A DNA stretch of 64,000 bases from Sympetrum striolatum (lineage: Eukaryota > Arthropoda > Insecta > Odonata > Libellulidae): assembly GCA_947579665.1 (NCBI GenBank), contig OX388347.1:39812943-39876942 (forward strand), in the 5' to 3' direction. Below are positions 39,601 through 51,500 of the stretch, one piece after another (positions within the stretch are counted from its first letter, which is position 1; every line of letters begins with the position of its first letter). The position numbers and the translations under genes are program-made. A model generated the notes under the pieces. It did not search any database and was not told the origin of the DNA. It saw nothing but the letters and a program-made list of their open reading frames with translations.

Positions 39601-40759
39601 AGACATTGCATTATTTCAATTTATTTTCATATTCAACGGTTTATAATAACAAAGCATATCGATGTCATAAAAATATTTCCATCTCTTCCGGTGGTTTAAA
39701 CTTGATTTCAGATTTGTTTTAATGACCAAAATGTTTAATAGAATTTATATTTTTACATCTAAATTTTTATTTGCTACAAAAATAAAGTTATCTCTTGCTA
39801 ATGTTCCTCAGCCTATTTCGATACATTCTTGAACAGGATATGGTTAGTTTTATGTTTGATGAATTTAAACAAAATAATTTTTTGTAGAGCAATAGATAAT
39901 TCAAATTAAAATCGCAGAATTGATTATATTTGCGGAATGATTTGAACAGGATCTAGTTCATTTATTACATAATTTATCTGACATAATGAATGAATAAAAT
40001 TAATGTAAATGTTTAATGTAAATAAACGTATCTGAATATATTTCCATGATTTTGCTAAATTCTATAATCAATATTATTCAATTTAGATTAACTAACTATT
40101 GTTCATTCCTTCGGCTTCGGTTAGTCGTCTAATTTACTTAATTAATCATCAAGTTATGTTGTTGGCGTTATTGTTTTTATTACTTGCGTAAATGATACTT
40201 TTCCGCTCTGGCAGATATTATTGTTTTATTTTTATTCTATTCATATTTTCATATCAGAATTCATTACTCATTCGTTCGTTACAGGAGATATTGTTTAAGA
40301 TTTATTTATTCCAACGGGAAGGTCCAGAAAACAGACCTTTAAAAATTATTTTCTAGATAATAAAATTTTGACAATACTTTGCCAAATATCAGAAAATAAG
40401 CTTCAGGAATTCCTGATCCCTTATTATGATTTGCATTTTCATTCTTCCGAAAACTCGTAATCTTTGCCCTTTTCGCTCTCCCAATGTTATTCAATTCCCG
40501 TCCAGCGATTGGTCGCAGGGCCTTAAACAATGGGGAGATAAAAAACAAGACACGGAAATGTTAAGGTGGGGGAATGTCTCGCAAGCGGTGTGAGGTAGGG
40601 GGTGGAGGAATATGAACCTCGAGGAGAGGGAAAGTATATCCCGAACGCGTTTTATCGATAAAATAATTGCCCGGCAAAAAAGTCGCGCAAACCTCCTCTA
40701 TCGCTTAGTTCCTGTCGGGCCTCCCTTGGCTTCCCACCGACTCCCAACCAAGTGGAGAG
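36681..40759. other. Upstream flank of the K2P gene; CpG-rich block
   Basis: Mostly AT-rich, with a very AT-rich palindromic patch at 37620-37740. A GC/CpG-richer block at about 38150-38650, some 2.1-2.6 kb before the TATA box, could be a distal regulatory element. Nothing coding was recognised. Confidence 0.4.
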
Positions 40760-40769
40760 TATATAAAAG
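40760..40769 (+). promoter_or_regulatory. TATA box, candidate K2P core promoter
   Basis: TATATAAAAG lies inside a GC-rich stretch, so it is not a chance hit in AT-rich sequence. A transcription start would be expected near 40790. It sits 1.35 kb upstream of the first K2P ATG in the same orientation, with no other gene nearby. Assignment to the K2P gene is inferred from position. Confidence 0.5.
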
Positions 40770-40789
40770 GCTTCGCCGACGGAACCAAC

Positions 40790-42115
40790 GAATGGTTCTC
40801 CGACGGTGACTTCGAGCGGAAGAGGGAAGGAAGAGCCTTCGAGGGTACTTATATTTCAACAGCTGATTTCCTCTCCATCTCAACCGGAGCAGCAAAACAA
40901 GCGAGAAGATTCCACTAAAAAAGAGAGTACTTCGTATTTCTCTCCTCCCCTGAAGAAGCTTCTGGACATCCTGACGAACTTGGATATCCATGACAGCTTT
41001 CTAAGATTACGCGTGATGGAGGGTGAGAGTGATCCGAAGAAAAAAAATATAACCATCCTCCTCTAGTTGGGCCTAGTTTTGCGGTGCACGTCTCTTCCGC
41101 TTACCACGGCGTGGCGCTGTAATCGGAGCAGCCTCCTCCGACGGCGGTTCGCTATCAGCGAGGCTTTCTTTGTGGTCGGGAATAAGCGGAGAAAGGAGGT
41201 TAGTTCGTCTAAGAACTATCGTCCATTCCTTTTTCCGTATTCCGACAACATGCACCTCACGAAGAAGTTGGAGAAAGTCCAACGTCTCTGACGAGGGCAT
41301 AATTCTCCAACAGCGGTGCTTGGGATTGCACTAACAGAGGGGAGGGGAATCCAGCAGAAAATCCTCAAAGAAAGTTAATTTCACTTAGTCTTTCTTCATC
41401 GGATATGTTTTCGTGTGACCTGTTCGACATGGAGATTTGTTGGATAAACCGTGCTTCGAGATGGGAGAGCTGACGAAGACTGCAAAAGGGAGAAGAAATA
41501 GAGGGAGTGTGCGAGAGGGAAGAGGGAGAAGAATAAGTGCCTAAGGAAGGAAAAAGTGAACCGAAAATTCTAATAAGGACGTCATAATTAACATGAAGAG
41601 TGTTAGAACGGAGTTATCGATGGATTGAGGGAGGTGGCAAAACAGAGGAGCGCGACATAAAAACTCACGGACGTTTCAAAGTTTCTGGGAGTTATTAAGA
41701 AAAGAATTACGCTTTTGTGCAAGGATTACACATTGCGATAAACTGAGCTGGTTCGGAGGAAAAACAGATTTATTTAGAACATTATTCTTAGATTTAAATC
41801 ACTCGATCTTACCGTTCTGCAAGAAAGGAAATAATCCCGGACATTTAGTTACAGTTAATCGCTTTTTCATCTGTGATATAGGTTAAGTTTAAAGTTTTTG
41901 AAACGACTGCGGTAAATTATTCAACGTGTGCTCAGCATACGACGCGCGAGGGTAAATTTGGGAGGCTGCGTGGATTCCTGACAACTTGTTATATAACAAG
42001 AAATAGAAGAGAGGGAACTCGGCCGAGGTCTTGCCTACCTATTGACCGGAGGGAAAGGTGCGATCGGAGGAGAAGCACGCCTTTGCCTCACACCGTTACC
42101 TCTCATCGCCCTTCA
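40790..42115 (+). other. Probable 5' leader of the K2P gene
   Basis: This is a GC- and purine-richer tract between the TATA box and the first in-frame ATG, unlike the AT-rich DNA on its left. It contains GA-rich runs (about 41486-41550) and several short frames, including 86 codons at 40806-41066, that could act as upstream ORFs. A 5' UTR intron is possible but not resolved. No protein family was recognised in any frame. Confidence 0.45.
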
Positions 42116-42590
42116 ATGGGAGACTTCACCGACCGAGAGGCTTTCTACAAGGGGCCCCTATGCCAGGGAAGTGCAACGATTCATCCGGCCGCGGACAGGA
42201 GACCGGAGACCCTCTCGATGCAAAGGCACTATGGAAGCATCAAAGGGCTGATCCCGGAGAAACCGGGGCTCGAGGCTCCGGGATACCGGAAAGACGTCTC
42301 GATAGGTTTGACCAATGGGCAGGACCATGGTTGGTTGTCGAGGAAGGATTCCGGGGGGTTTTCCTCTTGTGGTTCCGATTGTAGCTCGATGGACTCGACG
42401 GCCCTCCGGCAGCTATTCGGAGTGCGTAGGAGTTCCCTGTTGTTGGCTGTTTATGTGCTCTTCTACGTCTCCTACCTGGCCACCGGAGGGTTGGTGTTTT
42501 CCGCGATGGAGGAACCACTGGAGAGATCGACGCGGATGAGGGTGGTAGCTGTGAAGGACGCGTTTTTGCAGAAGAATCCATGCGTAACAG
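42116..42590 (+). CDS. KCNK1-like: K2P channel coding exon 1 (N-terminus, TM1, start of cap)
   Basis: This exon codes for residues 1-158 plus the first base of codon 159. It begins at the first in-frame ATG and ends at donor ACAG|GTAGAG. The first 91 residues are hydrophilic and not recognisable. Channel homology starts near the internal Met92 (MDSTALRQLFGVRRS), followed by TM1 and the cap helix (KDAFLQKNPC). None of the candidate ATGs has a purine at -3, so the start is uncertain. The exon is much more GC-rich than the surrounding DNA. Confidence 0.88.
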
Positions 42591-45500
42591 GTAGAGATGG
42601 TGTCATATCCGTGGAGTTCAATGTCAGGGTGTCGATGACTCCTTGAGGAGATTAGAGTTATCTTTTTAGTTTTCCCGCCCACTTTGACTCATCCTTTCGT
42701 TATCGTTATCGGATTCTTTTCTCGATTTTTTCTGAGACAGATGTCAAAGCGAGGTCGCAGTTTATCTCAATGTCTCTAACTATTGAAATAAAGGAACGGT
42801 CTGCAGACATTTTTAAAACTGTCTGTGATATCAGAGGAATCTTTCAGCTTCAAGATTTTGCTGTCGGTCTTAGCAGTAAAGTTCAATAAAAATATTTTTG
42901 TGGTCGTATTTGATATCTTAAATCTTGAATATTTTGGCGGGAAGAACCATATGTATCATGTAATCACAAAATTACCTCTCAAAGGTCATTGTCTCATACA
43001 TAGTACACACGTGGTTAATATCTATGAGACGACAGAATGAATTCTTATATATAAATCTCTATTATCCTTATCTTTCCATTAAAAGTTTAGTTTCTGTTAT
43101 TAATGATATTTCGTGATCTTTCAATTTTCTTTTATCCAAGAAAGAGGTATAATACTTGAACTTTTTGATAGATAAACTGAAATATCGAGTCCACTCAGTC
43201 ATTATTTCTTTAACTAATTGGTAACATAAAAATTAAAAATTGATACTTTTAAACACATTGACCCAGTCAATTTAATTGCTAATGCTCATTGATCATATTA
43301 ATTTTACTTCGCCATTGAAGGAGAGAAACGAATTTAAGTACAGCATTTCAGCTAAAAATCATCTTCAGTCTAACTCATTATTTTGCTCTATTGTCACTTG
43401 AAAAATTAACGTCTTATTTTTGACATTAATATTTTTTACTGTCTTATATTATTTCTATGGACACAGCAATCCTTTGATATGAATTTCAGTTTCACATATA
43501 ATAAGCTATCGCTCGACTATTCAATTAATGTCTTCTGGCATAACTTGTAGTCGTACTATTCTGAAGATCTTACGTACAGTGGTTTATAATGAGTGTGAAA
43601 TGGTAGATAATGCTATGCCGGAATGGCTTTTAATGCAATGATAGCGATGCCTCAATTAATCATATTAATATATACTGATATATTGAATCCATTCAGTTTT
43701 GATTGTTTTTTTAACTAACTGGAAACAAAAACAAAATTAATTTTGGATAATATAAAATTAAATTGAACTTATAATTCGCCTCACACTACCCAACATTTTT
43801 GGAAAATCCACCAAGGGATCCAAAAAGATTGAATATTATTCTATGCCCATTTTCGCTCCGGTCCAATGAAAGAATCAAATTTCAATTTAGTTACGGTTTC
43901 GCCGCGGCAACCACCTTCGATCCGGTGCATTCCGGCATTTGCGCTCTAAAAAACAAATGCCATGACTTTTCGCTAAAGTTTTCATTACTTGTAACTTTTA
44001 AAACGTAAACTTTAATTTTATAAAGAGATAATATAAGTATAGGTGAATTACAGAAATATAAATATAACTTTGTGAGTCGTATTCTACCATTATAATACCA
44101 TTTAATTAAATGTTATGTTGACTATAATTATTGATATATCGCATACATGTACTTATTGATAGTGTATTTATATATTTTGCGCAGGTTTTTCACACACCCC
44201 CTTCTTCGTGGTTGCTTTCCAGCTGTGGATATTTTCTCCCTTTAGAATCTCTTAGGATTTTTACATCCACTATTCTTCTAATTATTTCTCATACTATCTA
44301 TTTAAATTAATTATTGCATAATTTATGACGATGGGTTGGATGAAAGAAGAGACTTTTAGTCTCAATCCCACCCGAATAAAAACGATTCATTATTATTATA
44401 TTCCATTAAAAATGGTAAATACTGCTACGCTTTGTTTAAATTCGAACTGAAAACGGAGTAGAAATATTAGCGGTCTCCTGTTTCAGCTCAAGTTCATTAA
44501 TTTTATTTTTGTTATGTTTTCACTAAGGCAAATATAAATGTTTTCTGTCTGTTTTACTGTCGTAGTATTCTATCCAGCATTTCTATATCATCTAGTGTTT
44601 GTATTAGCACTATTATTAATATTCTAGTACGAGTATTTTCTGCCATCTAGTATTTCTATTTGTCATAATTCATAATTTTCAATACTAAACTGTTTTCTCG
44701 TACGTTATAAGATACTTCACTTTAAAGAGCAGCTTCATTGTAAATCCGACTGAAAAATTTCTGCTAGTGCTGCATCCCATGAACTACATTTCGAAGCAAT
44801 GTACGACGAAATTTGCCCTTATACGAGGATAGGATAAATATGGTATATGGAAACACGGCGATTCTGCCGGTAAGACTTTTATACGATTTGGGACTGCAAA
44901 ATATAAAGCAAGAAATCATACGACAGACAGTAATGTATGGAAGATGAAGTAAAGGAAGCACTACAATAAGAATCCGGACAACATTTTCCCAAGCGATCCT
45001 TCGAAAACGTCATTGACGACCGCGAGGGAAATGAACTCTATCTAGGAAGATCAGCAGTTTTCTGCGGTTGTGAATACGAAAGAAAAATAATATTTCTTAC
45101 CTATGAGTAACGCTTTAAGGAAAGACAGTTCACCACAGAAAAGGCAGATATAAATAAATGTAAAAAGATAAAGCCATAAATGAGAGTTACTCTCACGTAT
45201 ACTAGCTGTGGAATATGCTATTTTTGGAATCAAATTATGTTTACTTTTTATTATAATAGATGGATGAAATGAGATTGGTGATGAATGAGCACTTTCTAAA
45301 TTTTCGGTTACATCATGATATCCCGTTATTATTAATATATTAGGATGTAACTTTATTACATTGTTATCAATATAACGATATTGTGAATTTACGCAGATAT
45401 CGATTTCTTTCTATATTCAATTTCTTTTATTTCTTGGTATAACTAATCGAAATTCATTACAGATTTCGATCGAATGTTTAAAATTTCTCGCCCTAGTAAA

Positions 45501-48500
45501 AAGGTTTATTATTATGTATTTATTGCCAGCAGTTTAAGGAGCTTAAAAATGAGAAGCCCAATGAAAAATGTCGTTCGTGTAAAAGAAAACAAAAAAATCT
45601 TTTTAAAATTATTATTATTATACATTAGATCGTAAACAAAAAGGCACGTCTTCAATGATTAAAAAATTATCCTCGTATTTCCACGGAATATTTCATATTT
45701 TAAAAAGGAACAAGTGCATGAGAAATCAAAACAGTTAGGCGAATTCCTTTCTGTTGCCATATTTTTTTTCTTTTATCTCCTATCTAATAATTTGAAGAAT
45801 TATTGCCTAAATAACGTTCAGGATAGCGTAAAACATTTTAGACAATCAAACGTTTTCCATTTTTCGAAAAGTAAAGAGAAATATAGATTGAAAATTATCA
45901 TCAAGTCAATATTATTTTGTGTGTTCCTGTTCCTCTTTTGATTTCATACCTATTATTTTCAAATCTTTCATGAAAATATTTTCCAGAAGAAAAAAATTTT
46001 ATCTTCACTGCAGTACAAAAACAACGGATAAATCTCCTTTGAGGTTATATTAGCATATTATTAGATTATTTTTTGCTCGATAAAAACTCTGTATTTATTA
46101 CCAGCAGTTAAACGAGTTTAAAAAACATTAACCTGAGTTACGGTCATGATTGTCACAGCAATTATTCAAAAGGCTTGTTTTTTTATATTCTGACCGTTTA
46201 TGTACCTCTAATTGAGCGGGATCATTTTCTGATATACTTTAAGATAAACTCTAACGTGAGGTAACCATGAGATACGTCTTATGTACTTCTTGAAAACGTA
46301 ATGAATTCTCGAGAAGTTCGAGCTTGGCATCCAATCCAATGAGATGCGATGATATATTTAGCTTCGTATTAAATATTCATGTTCGTTACATAACTGTAAA
46401 CATCTGTTGCGTTCGTAGTTTATTTTCTCCAACGTTAAACATGTAATTCAATTCAAAGCATTTAGTCCATACCGGTTTCCCATTATATCTCGTTCAATCT
46501 CATGATTGTTTTTGCCAATTTTCCACCAGAATTCAATAAAAGAAATTTTATCCAGATGCAAATGTGAAACTATATCGGAATCAACTTTACTGTGATATAT
46601 TTAGCATTTTCCCATACTCGTATTTTCTTGTCATTTTCACAGCGATTTCTTCGTTATCGTAAACAGTAAACAAGTAGCAAGAGATGTTTTTCTTGTTAAG
46701 ATTCAACGTGATTAATTTAATGCGTTAATTATTCGCTAGGATAGTCATGCATGATATGTATTGGTTATTTATATTCCTTCTCATAATAATAAGAAACGTT
46801 ATGTAAAATTTATTTTAATATTCATACGCCAATATTGACTTAATAATTTTTTCACAAATAAGTTAATTTCCGTACTGAAGCCCAAGAACATGATATGATA
46901 AAAGTAATCTATCCTTAAATGTATCCTATCCTACTGTTGTTAAAGAAAATCATGCAATGAGAGAAGTCATAAAATATCCCACCGAAATATTATTTTCACG
47001 TTGTCTTTAAGTAACTTATCCAATGAAATTATATAGATTCAAACTCGCCTATTTCTGTATTAGAAACTTTTGATAAAGAAAATCATTTCAAACTCTGACA
47101 AGTCTCTGTGAGTAATTACGCACGCCACGATTAATTAATTTTGTATTATCAAAATATTTCCTTAATATTATAGGTTATTCTAAGAAAACGATTGCATACC
47201 TCTCAATTTGGTGTTTAAAAGGTTGTGTTTACGTTTTTAATTGCAATGGGAAACTCAATAGATTTTCCGGAATGAAAACCTCCCTCTCGAGCAATTCCTT
47301 TAACATGGAGTATCAGCTGACGAAGAAGTTGTAGAAGTGGACTGATTGTATGCTTCTTAATAAATAATTTCCAACTGAGAGCTTTAAATTTCCCCTTGAT
47401 TTCGAAAGAATGATTCGAATGCAGCTGAAGTACATCAATTGTCCCCACCACAGCATGGATGCGCAGGCATTTACCACTTTCATGTCGTATAAATTCAAAC
47501 GTTTACTTGAAGAACGGCTGCTTGGAATATCTAACTGAATTTCTTGGCTCTTTAATCTCTTCGGTTAGACCCTCCTAAGCATAATGAACCGAATACTGTC
47601 CTATTACGTAAGTGTTTTGCGGGAAATTTGTGCATTTTAATTTTTGCCGAAATAGGGGAGAGAATTAAAGGCTTTCCAACGCATAATTTTTGCTTCAAGC
47701 GCGTTTAGTTATTTTTTAGGAAATGAAACTCACTCTTGATTATAGGCAGGTAAGATTAGTTTACTTGAAGGATTTTTATGTGACTTTGTGGAACTCCTCA
47801 TAATCACAGAGAGAAAAACTCACTTTGTAGAGTCCACAAAATAATTTTAATAAAATTATTTTCTGGTTTCTACAAAGTGACTCTCTGTGCTTTTGGTTTA
47901 CTTATACTGATGCCTGTTGATTGGAAAATGTTACTCAATACTTGTGGCGAATCCTCTGTTCTAAATAAAAATTATTATGATCAATGTCAACATAATTAAA
48001 TATTATAATAATAAAATCTTTTACTCTTTCCATTCTATATTAAAATTTACGTTTTTGCTGTTCATAATATTAAAATTTACTACCATATCATAAGGAATGT
48101 TAAGTACCTACAGGTAGTAACATCAAATTTTCGATATGGATCTCTTTTTGGGTTAGTGAACATTTTACGGATTTATCAGTAGTCTTATTTATATCTCACA
48201 CAATTGTAGACCGTGCAAAACGATAAAGAATACTACACTATGCATTATTCATTGTTAAGTTTCAAATGTCTTTTTAAATTTATATAAACAATGTTTATTG
48301 AAACATTAGCTATCATTTGTCTGCTAGGAATTTTCGCGGAGAGCCGAGCTCAGACGTCTAAATTTTATTTGGGGAAGGAAGGATTTTTATGGGTTCATTC
48401 TTGAATAAAAAATATTTTTGAAGTCTACGACCTTATTGAGACACAAAAAGTAGTCTCTATATATAGCATTAGAAATACATGGAGTCTCCTTGGCTGTCCC

Positions 48501-51500
48501 AAGGCGAAGTATTGTTTGATAATTTTTTTTCAGCGTTTTCGCGTGCCTTCAAAATTTTGACCTGACTAAAAAATGCATAAATACCGGAGCTGCACTGTGA
48601 GAATTATTTTCTCTTTCCGTCTCTCTTCCCTTTAATGCTTTGAATGCCTCGCTCTTCGGGAAAATAATGAAGGTCACGCCTCCTCGAGTCACGGAATGAG
48701 CCAACTGCCGATGCAAAACTCCCACAATGCCATTCGACGGTGACGTCACGCACCACTATGCAACGACTCGCCATGCATTTTATTGAAGAATTGTTGCGAG
48801 AGCGTACCTGAACAGAAAATTTCTTCCTCGCGAGCCGATGCCCGCTCTTCCCTTCAGCACTTTCCATCGTATGGAAGGAGTAGAACGAAGTGCTTCGTTA
48901 CAAAATAGTTCTAAATGCAGTTTCCGATCTATCATTTTTGGTAGAAACCTTTAATCCCTACCGTTGATTGCTGGCGTTATTTCTGTGTACCAATTATGAA
49001 TGGCTATAATACAAAGCCTTGTTTTTACTGTAAGATGGCACATAATCTCCCATAACTGTGTCGATGAATCATCGGAAGATCGGGATTTGAATTGAGTTAA
49101 CCCTTTCTTGTCCAGTGAGTCCAAATGGAATTAAGTCGCTTTTTTTTATTCTATATAGCATCCGTTCATATCGCCCTCTGACTCCATTTGGGCTCATAGG
49201 CTATAGTGCGCTATATACGCTATTCCAGCTGCAGGTTTCATGATTCGCCGTTCAATTATGATCTTTAGCTGTAGATAACAATTGCTGTACTTATGCTCGC
49301 GATTTATCGTCAGGGTATACCCGTGGTGGTGTTTATGTTATTGAAATACTGACTGTAAGTGGAATAATTCCACGTATAAAACTTTAACCCTCTTTCAATA
49401 ACGTTCAACATTGTATGTTTAAGGTTTTAAGCAGTTTGCCTGAAAAAATATATTTTTTAAATTTTTTCGCTTAATGTAACTTAATTTCATTTGGAATCGT
49501 CAGAAATTTTAGTTCTAACTACTTTTATACGAATTAAAGAATTTCTGCAGATATATAACACGTTGAATGACCTTTCAGTAGAAAAAAATCAATTATTTTT
49601 CTTCTTTTTCAAAATTCGGACCGGAAAGGGATAAAGAAGAATTTATTGATATTAATTTTTATATGCTTACGCGAGCAGAATTGAAACAAACATTTTTTGT
49701 AATTTATAAAGTGTTGGCGATGGTGATTTTCTAACTTTTTCGAATCTTTTGTGTGAATATAAATTCCTCCTACTCAACTACATCCAAAACACGCTTCTGA
49801 TTACACTCTCGAGTTATTTGAAAGTGTAGTATGGGTATGTTTTCCATAGTAAGTATCTGAATAGATACTATGGATAAATTAATAAAAAGCTGTAAATCGA
49901 CAGATCTGCTCTTCTTAAATGATCAGCTATATCCTTCGTAGTTGTGAATTAGATTTCAAAATTCATTTTCATTACTTTTCTATATTACTTGGATTTTTTT
50001 CCTTTACTCCGCATTACTCAGCCTTTTCTTTACCATTAAAATTTTATTTCGTGTATTCCATGTTATACAGAAATCTTAAATCCGTAATATCTAACTGCCG
50101 CCTAATCATTCTTTGTAGCTAATTTCACTCCATTTTCAAGTATATTCTCATGCATGAGGTTTTCCTGATCGAATTAATTGGATGTACATACTTTATAGCT
50201 TGAAATACTCTATATTTATAATAATTGTACTCCATCTCCCCTTCTTTTCACCAAATGTATATACTTACTGATTCCTAGTTTTACTAATGTAAGTGTCTTT
50301 TTACATTTTAGATGACGCACTTGAAGATTTAATCAGAGAAGTCATGGAAGCCAGCAAAAGAGGCGTTTCTGCCGTCAGAAATGTAACGGGAGAGCCTAAC
50401 TGGAGTTTCGGACAGTCACTTTTCTTCTCCAGCACAGTAATCACCACAATCGGTTAGTAGCAGGAAAATTTATGACAATTAATCATCGCCTTTTTCATTA
50501 CTATGGATATATAAATTTTATCAACTTTCTGTATGCCTTTAAATTCTAGGACTACTTTTTCAATGCATTAAGTAAAATAAGTATGACGTTGATGATGAAA
50601 AATACTAGAAATAGAAAATGAAAAATACTAGATTCAATGAAATCAATCAATCGAAAGAGTTGTAAATAATCTAAATAATTAGAGCTGAAAACAAAGACGT
50701 CACTTTGCAAGTGGAGAGGTACATTGGATAAAGAATCAGAGAAACCTAATAGGATTTAATAGATTCTACTTTAACTTTTTCCAAGAAAAGGAAATACTAT
50801 AGCGTAATAAACGTTTTACAATTACTAGTTTATTTTGGTTGGAAACTTTTACTGAAAATCGTCTGTGATATTTCATTGTCTATGAAATCATCTAATAATT
50901 TCTGCATCGATGTTATGTAGTTGTTGCTTATCATTGAGTTTTAATTTTCAATTAATACTGATTAGAAATCTTTTGGATCTATATTTAAATGAATGGAGTC
51001 TTAGTTTCTTTATCATTGACGAGGACAATAAAAAAGTAGTCCATGTACACTAGGGTGATCCTTATTTTCGAAAATTTGAATTCCTTTTGGGACTTTAAAG
51101 CTGCTCCATTTGGTAATAAAATAAATTGTGTAAAAATTTAATTAAATCTGATCCGAAAATCCGAATCCATCGCACTTAAAAATTATATTTTTTAACATTT
51201 TTGGACTTTTTTCAGTCTCTTCCCATCTTCCCATTTTTAAATTGTTTTATTTTTTTAATTTTTATTATAATTTCATTTTCTAACCAAATTGTTATTTCAT
51301 TTATTAACTAAATGGAAAAACTTGACGGGGCGTCCTGAAAGAAATTCTTAAAAATAATTTTCTCCTATAAATAAGGATCACCCTAATGTTTACCCTTTTG
51401 TTTCTCCAAATATACTTCATTCATATTTTATATTTAATTATTTACCCATTAATCATTCTCTTCATTATCTTATGATTGCAGGTTATGGACATGTGACTCC

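Larger units (their letters stand above)
42591..50311 (+). other. K2P intron 1 (7.7 kb)
   Basis: The intron runs from GTAGAG to TTTTAG and is mostly AT-rich non-coding sequence. Items seen in it are a LINE 3'-tail-like stretch near 44.34 kb, a short duplicated segment (45.46 and 46.05 kb), an 85-bp hairpin at 47.8 kb, and a more GC-rich block at 48.55-48.9 kb with a perfect CRE. Nothing coding was recognised. Confidence 0.8.

Noticed and set aside
42083..42115. Upstream start at 42083 for the K2P channel
   Set aside because: The codon is TTG. The first in-frame ATG is 42116.
42240..42682. Frames on the minus strand and other + frames over K2P exon 1
   Set aside because: They are shadows of the GC-rich channel exon, with no recognisable domain.
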